From positions 1 to 64,000 of the forward strand of contig JAWPHD010008254.1 of NCBI GenBank assembly GCA_037043455.1: a DNA stretch of 64,000 bases. Direction: 5' to 3'. Origin of the DNA: Cyrtodaria siliqua. Its lineage: Eukaryota; Mollusca; Bivalvia; Adapedonta; Hiatellidae. A program made the position numbers and the translations under genes. The notes below the pieces were generated by a model. That model saw only the letters and a list, made by a program, of their open reading frames with translations, had not been told where the DNA came from and did no database searches. Positions 47,101 to 57,855 of this stretch are shown one piece after another; position 1 is the stretch's first letter; the number at the start of each line of letters is the position of its first letter.

Positions 47101-50100
47101 TATTCAATAAATCAAAGAAAAAAGAATGACTGGAGAATTAGAATAGCTTTAAAATACGTTCGCTTTTTCCCAGGCCCCCAGAGCTCCCGTGCGTATACCC
47201 CAAAACACTCCAGGTTCGCCCCTGATTGCAGTTGATTTAATTGGCAATTTTTCTTAGGAAGACCCAGTTGATAGTGGTATAACTTTCAACTATCCACAAG
47301 TAACTAACCTACAACAATAGAGTTGAACAATCATCACTACAACTGCTTACCACAGAGAAGCTGAGACAGTTGTTAGAACAAGCAGATGATCAGTTGTCAC
47401 ACTAAGTATAAACATGATGAGTATTGTGTGGTTTTGTTTCAGAATTTTAATATGATTTAGTGTTTAGACTGTCCGGCCATCTGTATATCCATCCAGTTTC
47501 GTGTCACCACATCTACATGTATCGATGGAATGATTTGCATTTAATTATGAACTCTTTGTTTCAGATTTACAGTGTGTGTCTGTGGATTGTATCTTTCTTT
47601 ACTTGTTTTCAGTTGGGCCAAATTAGATTATTGTTTCTAAGTTTTATTCTTTGGTACAGTGTTGTAAAGGAGTTTTCCAAAAAATGCTAAAATGTTTATA
47701 TTGTGATTTATTAATATATTGTTTTTGTCTTGTAAGATTCCATAGTCGGGTAAGTTATTGTGGTGAATAATTATATAATCCAGCACCAGTGATTTTGTTA
47801 ATATTCATTTAGGACAGTTACCCATTTGCAGTAAAGTTTAGGAAGATTTCCTTCTTTGGAACTGACAGAAGATTTGTTTTTTTCCTTTAAAATTAAAAAA
47901 AAAAGTATCCTACATGTATATTCATAGTGAATCTTTTTATGACTACAGATTGCTCAGTTTCTTAAATATTATTAAAATCACTGGTTTCTTTGTCGTCACC
48001 TCACTTATACTCGCATTCGCACATCGTCATTATTAAAACGTTTTCTTTTTAAAGAATATTTTTAAAATGTACCGTAATCAATTATTAATTTTGGTGTGCT
48101 TTTGGTGTGGTTATTAATATAGTCCGAAATAAGACTATGCTTATTTTAACACATAACTCTGATGATCATGACTGTGTCGTGAAGAATATAATTGTTTCCC
48201 AATTAACTGTTGTGCACATGAGGATGGTAGAACTTCGTGAATCTTTTTGAATTGAAATGATTTATTATTAGAATAAATTTTATTAACATCATTGCTTGCC
48301 AGAGGCAAGCTTGTTTGTTTTATTGAGTAATCCATAAAATTACAAGTATAAGACTTGAAAAGCTTCATTTAACTGCTTTGTCATTTGTCATTTAACTGCT
48401 TTGTCATTTGTCATTTAACTGCTTTGTCATGTGTCAATATAAGCATAGTCGGTCTTAAACTATTATGTTTTACTCATTTATAGCTGTGCTTTCTTTCTAT
48501 TGGATTTTGAAGTTTTTCATATTTTGACTAAATGGTTATCATTGATAAATGACTTCTAGACTTTTCTTCTTCTTTATTTTCTCTTGCAGTGCTTCTGGTG
48601 TGTGCTAGTGTTAGCAGTTATAATTGCTTTCTCATATTAAACAATGATTATTTTTTTATTGAACAATAAATTCAAAATTTCATTCATAAATAAAACCAAT
48701 ACATTTGAAATTTAACACTATTAATTTTGTAAATGTTTTCAAATGATTATCAAATAGTATAGACAATTTATCAATACACAGTAATTTTATTTACATGTTC
48801 TCATAATTATACAGCCAATTAAAAAACTAATAAAAAAAACTGCTGTTCTGTATTTTAGCATGTGCTTGTATTTGATGTGTTTTATTCAGTGTCTCAATCA
48901 CAGGCTAGCGGCTGGGTGTCTACCACTTCTGTAAGCGCTGTACCTCGACTGGCCTCACAAGCTTCACAACTGCCAGGTAATTAACTTTACTATGTAACTT
49001 GCAGGAACTAAAGATAGTTTTAAAGATCAGTATAGACTATCATGAATTGCATCTTAAGAAAGTTTACTGTAGTATTTATCTGCTGTATTCTTTTCATTAT
49101 TACTTATTGCACTGTATTTTCTTTCAGAACCACAGTCAAAGACCAAGTGGTCTGTCCGAGCAGTTTCCAGTGCACCTGCACAGTCTGTGCGAAATCTACT
49201 CTTCAAGCAATCGACTCCCCCTTCAGGTAACTGATCTCAGCTAGATATTGCACTTGTTACTACGACTACTGAAATGATTTGGTCAAAAGTTTTAAAAAAA
49301 TATTGTGTCTGGTTAACCTTTGTTATTTTTTGGATGTCTTGCACCTTAATTTTAGCTAGTTATTATATAAGCTCACCTGTCAGAGCTAATTGCTGATGTT
49401 AGCTATCTTTAGCAAGTCAGTCTGTTAAAGCTGGCATTCACTGAACAGTAAAATTACGCAGAAGAATTATTTTCATGGAATACGTTGCTATGACTAAATT
49501 GGGAATCGGACACTATTTTTGTAAGCTTTTCTTTAAGCAAGGTTTCTGCTTGTGCCCTTTCACTTCTTGTTTCTCATTGATTTAATATTACTTAACTTAT
49601 ATTACTTTGTTTTGCAGTGTCTCAACCACAGACGAGCCAACAGATCCCAGTCCCTCCGTCTACTTCTGCTGCAACCAGTCAGCCTTCTGCTTTCCCCACA
49701 AGTGATGTAATTCTGCCAGACTCACAAGCTACACAGACACTAGGTATTAATGAAACTTAAGTTATGTTGCAGGGACTGAAATAAATGATAAGCAGAAGCA
49801 TTTTCATGCTATAGTTAACATCTTTGCATTGCAATCACATAATCATGCACCACTGGTCACTAGGCTGTATGAAGTACACAATGGCTTACCCACACAGAGG
49901 TTTTAAATACCAAACAGTGCCATATTGTCAATGTCATCCGATCATTACCAAACAGTGCCATATTGTCAATGTCATCCGATCATTACCAAACAGTGCCATA
50001 TTGTCAGTGTCATCCGATCATTACCAAACAGTGCCATATTGTCAATGTCATCCGATCATTACCAAACAGTGCCATATTGTCAATGTCAATGAATGAATGA

Positions 50101-51147
50101 AGTGGGGTTTAACGTCCCGTTAACACAAGCTTGTATCTCTCAGACCACTTGGCATTATGGATTGAAACTTCACACATGTATTCAGCATCGTTAGATAATA
50201 CCACAGAGTCAGGTGACATAACTCTTACTTTTATTTTAACAGAATTATTGCCCCTTTAATACTTAAACAACTTTGTTAAAGTTTGCATAAAAGCTTGGTT
50301 ATAGTTGTATAAGTTTGTCTATAAGATTGGTTAAAGTTTGTATATAAGCTTGGTTAAAGTTTGTATGTAAGCTTGTATCTCGCACAGTACTGTACATAAT
50401 GGATAGAAACTTCACACGTGCATTCAGCATCATAAGAGAACACCACAGAGCCAGGTTGTTTTTATGTTTATGAAGGTGTCTTAGTCATTGAAGATTGATT
50501 GAATTGGATTTTATAGTCGCACCAACAGCTAAGGTCATATGGCGACTTTCCAGCTTCCATTGGTGGAGTTGTCATTGAAGAAAATGTTGACCAAAAAAAA
50601 AGGTTTATACTGCCATATCTGACATACAATCCCATCCGCTCCTCCTCCCCCTCATGGACACCATAAAGCCAGTAGAGCGATACAGGCTCTCTTGGGCCTC
50701 TTCTTTTTAAATGCAATCTAAGTTTTGGTTCACTTCTTTTTAGATAAGTCAGTGCCTCTATATGTGGGATGGCGAAATACACTGCCCAAGTCGGACCATC
50801 ACTGGATTTCGAAAGCTCTGTTTATATCATCCCATGGTGGGACAGTGCATTTGGACATAGATTGTATTGATCGTTTGTGGTGGTACCCTCCCCAACCAGC
50901 AGTCAACAGAAATATCAAACCATCCATTTCAAACTATTTCTCACATCCACTCTTCTTATGGATGCCACGAAAGTTGCTGAACATCAACCTGCATTGTCCA
51001 CATGCAGACTGTACCAAGGAAGAGTTGAAATCTTCTGGAATTTACCAAAAAGTTCGCCAGGTAGTTGATATTGCTGGCATTTATAATATAGCCACAGAGT
51101 ACCTGCAGTGCCCAAGTTGTTCAAGAAAAGTTACTGCCTGGAGTCAT
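44130..51147 (+). repeat. Tandem segmental duplication, unit C (truncated)
   Basis: Third copy, about 7.0 kb long. It follows unit B exactly until the bases GGAGTCAT in exon 7 (51140-51147), where homology to 29662 ends and unrelated sequence begins. The truncation removes everything from the transposase-like core onward, including the downstream exons, the intergenic repeats and the promoter that would serve a fourth copy. Confidence 0.95.
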
Positions 51148-51171
51148 ACCTTTAACACACCTGTTAAATAG
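44513..51171 (+). pseudogene. DUF6729-type gene, copy C, 3'-truncated
   Basis: Exons 1-6 are present: 44513-44742, 45659-45897, 46654-46746, 48890-48976, 49128-49226, 49618-49743. Exon 7 begins at 50744. At 51147 homology ends and the frame reads eight foreign codons into a stop at 51169-51171. The predicted product is 433 residues: N-terminal region plus both cysteine pairs, no DDE-like core. Missense changes against A and B include Asp to Val in exon 1 (near 44577) and Trp to Cys in exon 2 (near 45709). Its promoter, at 42552-42750 in unit B, looks intact, so a truncated transcript is possible. Confidence 0.8.
50744..51171 (+). pseudogene. Copy C exon 7, truncated
   Basis: Homologous to 29259-29662 up to 51147, ending in the codons for TAWSH. 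After that the frame continues through foreign sequence (TFNTPVK) to a TAG/TAA region at 51169-51171. Both cysteine pairs are kept. Confidence 0.85.
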
Positions 51172-51480
51172 CCGTTTAATAGCCAAAACTTCTTTTTAAA
51201 GGAACTGGAGGCAATCGAGAGGTTTTATGGGAGTCAGTCCAAATCTGAATAAAAACAACATATTGAGTTTCAGTATGTATTTAACATACAGATGCAATAA
51301 CGCAGGTCCATGATCCTACGATTTATTTAATGACATTGTTTGGTCTGATAGACTAGACTCTGCTAGTTTTTGTTGTATAATTATTAAGTTTAATGCATAT
51401 GATGCTTAAATGTCCTTATAAATTCTCCTCTTATGATCAAGTAGACTTTATTTGAATTACATGTAGAAGTGTTAGGTTAA
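51148..51480. other. Junction flank, nothing recognised
   Basis: Sequence after the break in unit C. Not related by eye to the 1.3-kb segment of unit A or to unit B beyond the break. No frame or repeat. Confidence 0.5.
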
Positions 51481-51486
51481 AAGCAG

Positions 51487-52125
51487 CTACGCCATGCCAT
51501 TGCACTTCGATAGAAACTGTTGCCTAATCCATTGTATATTTAAACCCTCTACCACCCTGTCATCCTCTTCATCCAAGGAATTATTTGTCTCGTATGTCTT
51601 TAACATGGCAAGTACTTCTTCTTCAACACAATGCCACAAAAGAGTTGAAGATGTAAACAGATGAACACCAACAAGAGAAGCGAAAGTGTCAGGTAGTTCA
51701 CGTATAATTGGTTCGAGGAAAGGTTTAATTCCCATCATTTGTTTTTCCTTGGCGCAAAAGCATAGCCTTAAGTGCAAGACCTTCTGTAATGCACTCAAGT
51801 TCCATTATTTAGTGTTGACGTTTGTGCCAATTCAAAAAAGCAAGCTTTTCTTGTTTAACAAGATCTTGCTCTTCTAAGGATCGCTCAACTACTGCATTTA
51901 AGTTTATTAGCTTGTGTTTCATTGAGAATGACGCTCCATTGCTGGTGGTTTCGGGTAATAATTGCCATAGAAGGCTCTGGATTTTTAACAGTTTCAAATG
52001 AGATTGATTCTGTGAGAAGAATAGAAGGTCCATAAATAGTGTTGTATTCCAGGATGAGCTTCTCCATCGATGTTGTTGTTTTCTTCAGCTGCCTTCACAG
52101 CCGTATAGCCACCGCCTGGCCCCAC
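51487..52125 (-). pseudogene. Decayed coding remnant, unknown family
   Basis: Three minus-strand open stretches follow one another with frame changes: GPGGGYTAVKAAEENNN (about 52125-52070), MEKLILEYNTIYGPSILLTE onward (52067-51885), an overlapping frame ending EKLAFLNWHKRQH (51809), and a segment with MMGIKPFLEPIIRELPDTFA and EEDDRVVEGLNIQWIRQQFL (51798-51487). A splice-like TTTCCAG lies just upstream. Composition looks protein-like rather than random, but frames are broken and I do not recognise it. It could also be several real exons with unusual junctions. Confidence 0.35.
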
Positions 52126-53489
52126 TGGAAATAAACAATTTGGGACAAGTATAGATAGAGGAAGAAACAGCCAATAGCAGTAAAATAAATTAATAATTAC
52201 AGAAAAAAAAATGGACCAATTTTTAAAAAAATTATTTGTTGTTATCGATTATAACTTGTAACTTAAATACAGCTCAAATTTAAGAACGACTCCATGTAAA
52301 GTTATTCTGACCATGGACACAATGTTAAAAGGACACCCTCGCCAAAGGAGTATGTACACCAAACTTATTTGAGACTATCAAAAAAAACTGTTCCTTTTTC
52401 TTTCTGACAGAAGTATTACAATTACTTATATATTTGGACAGGTATTCCTCCATATTTGTTTAAAACATTCGGGTATTTTTAAGAAATATTACAATGCATT
52501 ATAGTTTTAACAAGGTTATTTGTTCACACAAGTAGCAGTGTGCCTCCATCATTTATATACTTATAAAACATTTTTACCAAAAAGGGGCTGGAGGCAATGT
52601 GAAACAATTATGAGTAAAAGTAACATCTTTAAATGCATCAATGCTCTAAATGGGACTTCATGTTCTGTCCAATATAATTACCGTTTATGAAATAGTTTGG
52701 GTCTGGAAAACATATAATACAAGATAGGTGCTCTCTACAGCTCATGTGTCGCCTGGTATGGCCTTGTCCCAAAATTAATAACCTTGAATCTAGAATATGA
52801 CCATGACCTGTTCATATGGGTGTAGTCATATAACTACTGTCATGAAACGTGTAGGATGAACTATTACCAAAAAGGCGACACAGGTAAGGTATTTTAAAAT
52901 AGTAGAAATAGACCGTTGTCTTACTAGCATATTTTCTGACACGTTCCAAAAGGAATACTCTGTTGGACACCAAAAACATGACATTTCATCTCCAGAGAAT
53001 CGTTTTTCATAGGTTAAAATATTTTAACTATTAGAATATTTTTTTTTATCCACTTTTAAAAAAAAATAGTATTTTTTCAACATGACTTAACAAATTGCAT
53101 TAAATAGCAATAAAAACCTTCATGGTTTTTTACATAAGAGTTTTACACCTTTGATGTGATGCACACATTTGCGTGTGGTCTATTTGTAAATTATGAGAAA
53201 GATATAAAATTCTTAAAATTGGTATGAAATAATAGAAAAAACAAAAAAAAATTACCCATTTATTGCAGATTTTCCGTCTATAAAAAAATGAAATATGGAT
53301 AATCTTAAATTACCTTCCTTTAAAGAGGCACTACCTATATCTACGCGATTTTTAATGTAAAATATTAAATACTCAATATTACTGCATTTATATGTATACA
53401 AAGCTATTTTATGAGTATTCTAAGAAGAAACATGGTTCGTATTCCAGTTCTGTAAATTATTAATTATGATCAAAACAATATCTTGAATA
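52126..53489. other. AT-rich flank, nothing recognised
   Basis: Homopolymer-rich, no open frame of coding character and no clear repeats. Confidence 0.45.
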
Positions 53490-53700
53490 AAATGCTGCCC
53501 AGCTTTTTATTCCTGCCGGAGAACTACGAGTTTTTACGATTTTCTCGGACATGCGCAATGCGATTCAGTTGAACGAAAACAAACTATTCGGGGCAGTTCC
53601 GATAGTAAACGAATCGATCGGAACTCTTCGCCAATCCGACGAGTAAGTTCCGATTGTAAACGAATAAGATCGGAAATCTCCGCAATCGGCTTGTCTAAAA
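53490..53700. repeat. CpG-containing island with a two-copy 50-bp repeat
   Basis: GTTCCGATAGTAAACGAATC (53597) and GTTCCGATTGTAAACGAATA (53648) begin two adjacent copies. The word CGATCGGAACTNTTCGCNAA recurs at about 58578, so this is a dispersed element. Confidence 0.5.
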
Positions 53701-54035
53701 CAATTACGAATACAATTTCAAAAATCCGATCTTTTCAATCCTGTTTTTCCCAGCAAAACGCATATTACTTGGGGTGAAATTATTGCCATTTTCCTTTTTC
53801 ATAGTCCTCTTTATAATTAAGTAAAGTTTTTATCAATTGGTGGACAAAAATATATAGGTAGAGCCTCTTTAAATTAAATATTGTTTGAAATTCAAGTAAC
53901 TGTAATTCAGCGTTAATATTAAATATTTCGAAAATTTCTTTTGCAAACGCATTTGCAGTTGTAATGCAAGTAAAACATGACGTCAAAATAATTTTAACTG
54001 GCATATTTTATTCATTATATAACTATGTAAACAAA
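53701..54035. other. AT-rich flank, nothing recognised
   Basis: A 74-codon minus-strand frame (53780-54004) has no coding signature that I can identify. Confidence 0.35.
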
Positions 54036-54350
54036 GATGGCCGCTGGCAGCCATGTTTAACTTAATCATGCTGATCATTTTAGAAAAAGTCCCATATCAA
54101 TATCACTTATAGTTTTCAAGAAGTAGTCGCTACAAACTTGTATTTTAAAACTCTTTTTTTAGCTTTGGCGGCCATCTTGGAATTCACATCAACATGAATT
54201 TTTGCTAGGATCAACTAGACTTTATGGGCAACATTCCTGTAAAGTTTCATGAATATCCATCCAGTAGTTTCAGAGGAGTTGTCGCTACAAATAAAAGTTT
54301 ACGGACAGACGGACGGACGATGCACCACGGCATAAGCATCGAGCTAAAAA
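54036..54350 (+). repeat. Dispersed repeat with CCATCTTGG and GGACGGACG motifs
   Basis: TTTCATGAATATCCATCCAG, then AGTTGTCGCTACAAA, then GTTTACGGACAGACGGACGG, an arrangement I have met as a common invertebrate interspersed repeat. Two related AAGTAGTCGCTACAAA / GAGTTGTCGCTACAAA blocks suggest internal duplication. Confidence 0.5.
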
Positions 54351-55190
54351 CTACTACCCTTCAAGAGTTGAAAGGGTTTCATGAAGTTATTTTCCATTTC
54401 AAGGGCCTTTTGAGGTTTACCCACAAGAGATTTTGCTGGTAATAAAACAAAACATTATGGCATGTGTAAGATGATAGCTAGAGACATTGACGAGGGAAAA
54501 AAGTTACACAAACAGATATTATACATACTATGTTATTATGTACACCTGTTACAAAACAACAACAGTGGATTTTATTTACAATGATCTAACCAACACAAGG
54601 ATTGGCTCAGAGTGTTTTCACTCAGTCATTGACAACCATTCGTGAAATCTGCTCTGATGAATTATTATGAAACCAATTGTAACACACTTACTGAGACAAT
54701 ACTGTTGTTCTGAAAAATACACTACACTATGACAGCACTTAAAGATTTGATCGTACCTTTACATTTGTTACAGTTAAAAAAAATTTAGTCAAGATTTATT
54801 ACATAATGTCGTTACCTCTCATTTGACCGGACATTTGACAACATACAAAGACAGCAAGAATGTTTTTACACACCACATCTATCTTGTATCGAATGACGGT
54901 GCATACCAAAAACTGTCTCACCGTTCGTAGACGGGTATTTTATGCACTAGGGAGGAATAAGTGTCAGATATGGCTGATCTTCGAAATTTTCGAAGCTTTT
55001 ATTGTTGTAACATTCAAAACGATTTTGGTAATTTTTTTGGGTAAAAATCAGATGAAAAATGAACTAGTCACAGATTAACAATGCAAAGTATATAATTCTT
55101 CAACAAATCACTTGGGTCAAAAATCTCTCTGTTTCATTTTCCAATAAATGTAGTTTTCAAACTAGTCTAAGTTTTTATGAACATTAAGAC
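54351..55190. other. Flank, nothing recognised
   Basis: Short frames only; no repeats or RNA structures that I can support. Confidence 0.4.
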
Positions 55191-55640
55191 TTGACAAGTG
55201 TGGTAAAGATCAGATGGAAAATGATGGTGCTAGAGTGGTGACAACCCTAAATGTAACATTTTCCACCAAATCAAGGGCAGTAACTCTGATGTGTACATGA
55301 TATTGGCGGTTTTCAAACTCGTTCACGCTTTCAACAACTCTGGTTCAGTTTTGGTAAAGACAGGATGCCAAATGAATTGAATTGGATTTTATAGTCGCAC
55401 CAACAGCTAAGGTCATATGGCGACTTTCCAGCTTCTACTGGTGGAGGAAGACCCCAGGTGCCCCTCCGATCAATTTTCGTGCACGGGCGGACACCTGGGT
55501 AGAACCACCGACGTTCCGCAAGCCAGCTGGATAGTGGTTGCCAAATGAAAGTTCTAGAGTGTTGACATCAAAAGGTCAATGGACGATGGACAGACAGATT
55601 GCATAAGCCGACAAGCCAATAGAGCTAAAAATTACACGTC
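55191..55640 (+). repeat. Dispersed repeat interrupted by a retroposon
   Basis: Two GGTAAAGATCAGATGGAAAA / GGTAAAGACAGGATGCCAAA blocks with TCTAGAGTGTTGACA and GGACGATGGACAGACAGA. The second block is split by the insertion at 55380-55552. Confidence 0.45.
55380..55552 (-). mobile_element. Short retroposon with 11-bp target-site duplication
   Basis: Flanked by TGCCAAATGAA on both sides. On the minus strand it reads CCAGCTGGCTTGCGGAACGT, then CACCTGGGGTCTTCCTCCAC, then GTCGCCATATGACCTTAGCT and a GCGACTATAAAATCC tail. The tail is shared with 6370-6440 and 11112-11185. Confidence 0.65.
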
Positions 55641-56222
55641 ATTTAAAAATGTTTACCTTTCTCATCCACTTTAACTATTTCTTTACAGTACGTAGTGCTG
55701 CAACAATGATTTGTCCGCCGCATGGGAGACTCTTTACAATATCCGATGTAGGTTCAACCCTGAAAATAAATTTATAAAAAAATAGAATAATTTTTTTTAT
55801 TATTATTTTTTTGATTGATGGTAAGGAAGCTCATTCTGGCATCTGTTCAAATTAAGGCAATACTTCTTTAGCCTTCTCTAAAGAAACTAACATGCCAAAT
55901 AACGTCAAAATTATACTACAAAACTGTTGATCAAAACTCTATCCACATTGTTTGGTCATATAATAAAGTGTGCTAAGTGAAAATAAAGGTTTATTCACGG
56001 TTTCTTAAAACATCCGAGATCGAATATGTGTAAAACAAACCGAGTTGGTTACTTTAAATTCGGCTCTCCAGTTTTGGAGTTTGGGTTGGCTGGTTAAAAC
56101 TGTTTATATGGTGTCTAAGGTACGGATTCTCAAAATATTTAAGTTATATATATATCTCGTCATCCGTAAGTTCAGAAACGATTTACGTATGTTGGAAAAT
56201 GCGGCTGTTGCTGGCGGGATAG
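55641..56222. other. Flank, nothing recognised
   Basis: AT-rich. A 74-codon plus frame at 56045-56269 overlaps the next feature and has no recognisable domain. Confidence 0.35.
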
Positions 56223-56543
56223 CTACTTTAAGCCTAAGTAAACAGCTATACAAAAAAAAGATGATTTGAATAAAACCGGGAGAGGACCACGCGATGATGC
56301 ATCCTGTGAAGTTTCATCGAATTCTAACTGGCAGTTCACAAGGTCGTTTAAAGAATTTTTTATTTTAGCAACAGCGGCCCTATCTGTTGAAAGATCAGGA
56401 CGATTTACACAAATTTGAAAGGGGACCAGGTATTTGATCATGTCAGGATGCTTTCTATTCTGAGTGACGTCAATTCCTGGGACAGATACGGTATCAAACA
56501 ATGATTTCTTAAATCTTTCCCTATTATTGGGTATCAATAGCAT
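56223..56543 (-). CDS. Possible exon, unknown protein
   Basis: Minus-strand frame with LLIPNNRERFKKSLFDTVSV, then PGIDVTQNRKHPDMIKYLVP and FQICVNRPDLSTDRAAVAKI. The amino-acid pattern is protein-like. A stop lies just upstream of the first Met in the same frame, and a TCCAGGG sequence there could be a splice acceptor. The last 20 or so codons are AT-rich and probably intronic. I cannot name the family. Confidence 0.3.
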   Translation of the reverse strand: MLLIPNNRERFKKSLFDTVSVPGIDVTQNRKHPDMIKYLVPFQICVNRPDLSTDRAAVAKIKNSLNDLVNCQLEFDETSQDASSRGPLPVLFKSSFFCIAVYLGLK

Positions 56544-56669
56544 AGCCCTGGACTACTTTGGCATTGTAAAAAAAATGTATACAGGACTGGCCATGCATTA
56601 ACCCTATACTTGTACCGAATTCACCTCGGGGCCCATGCTTGTCCCAAATTGTACGTAATCTGAATATTA

Positions 56670-56790
56670 AGGAGATTCAGTGGCTGAGTGGTCATCATAC
56701 TTGGCTCTTGTCCCAGGTTCGGTCCAGATTCCACAATATGCTATCTTTCGGAGATGTAAAGCCATCGGACCGTCCAATGTGAAGGGAGGG
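56670..56790 (+). repeat. Degraded tRNA-derived SINE
   Basis: A box TGGCTGAGTGG (56681-56691) and B-like GGTTCGGTCC (56716-56725), followed by CTTTCGGAGATGTAAAGCCA. Confidence 0.45.
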
Positions 56791-57191
56791 AGCGAATTAA
56801 TACCATGTTTACATTATAATAACTCGATGAAGATCAGTTTTCATATAGATTCATGTTATTATTAATTGATAGTAAACAAACATGAACTGACGAAGGCCGG
56901 AAGCGTCTGTAAATGTGTAAAATTTAATCAGAGCTGTAGATAATTTAAAATGCTATGATTCAAAGACAACTAGGACTAGTGAAAAAAAAATCCACTTGCC
57001 CTGATCAACTTTGTACTCGCCCTTAATTTTGAACAGGTATCGCCATCATATTTATGCTTACCGCTAGTGCTAGACAAGGTAAATCAGTGTCAATCAAGAA
57101 CACTTTATTTTGATAAACAAACTACATGTAACATCATCAAAGTATCAAATAAATGACTAGATCCCATATAAGGTATGACTAGCTAGTCCAC

Positions 57192-57378
57192 TATGTGTGG
57201 TTCAGGTTAACTGGCATTTATTTTTTTCCCTCAATAATGAATTCAATTACGATAATGAATTTAATATGTTAAATTACTATACCGAGTTTGTTTTTTTTAG
57301 TTTTTCAAATTTTTGCATAAAAGGTTTTAGAGTCGGGCCCTTAAAATAGGGTCGGTCGGTTTACCTGAACCACACATA
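57192..57378. mobile_element. 187-bp inverted-repeat element
   Basis: TATGTGTGGTTCAGGT and its exact inverse ACCTGAACCACACATA form 16-bp ends. Interior AT-rich with GGGTCGGTCGGT. No coding capacity. Confidence 0.6.
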
Positions 57379-57855
57379 TTTTTTTATGTGACTTACAATA
57401 AGATATGACATCATTTTAACATTTCAAAAGCAACTGTTTATGTAAGTCACTGTGATAATACAACTGTGTAACCTCCAGTCTTTTCTCCTGCAAAACACGC
57501 TAGCATTTGGTACTATCATACTGCTTTTATTGCAGTTTTAATTTACCAGGTATGCAATTGTCTATTCGCGTTCTCTATTTGTATTTTTTCGTCATCTCCA
57601 CCAACTCTCCTGCAAAAACATTCTATAGACATGTCTATTTTCTTCGATATTTTTACGGGAAAATGTTGTCATATCAAGTGTAATGGTCCGGTTACAGTGT
57701 TTTATTGATAAAAACTACTAGTTTAGCATTGGATAATTCGTTATTTCATGTTCAGGTGTATTTGAGTGCAATTTATTGGCTATTTATTTAGTTTTTAAGC
57801 AAACGCTTTGTGGAATTTCTTTGCCAGAATTAAAGGAAACAATAAAGACTTGATT
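57379..57855. other. Flank, nothing recognised
   Basis: AT-rich, no supported feature. Confidence 0.35.

Noticed and set aside
1..51147. The 22-kb unit as one giant transposon
   Set aside because: No terminal inverted repeats, target duplications or additional transposon genes bound the unit. Head-to-tail joints without spacers fit segmental tandem duplication better.
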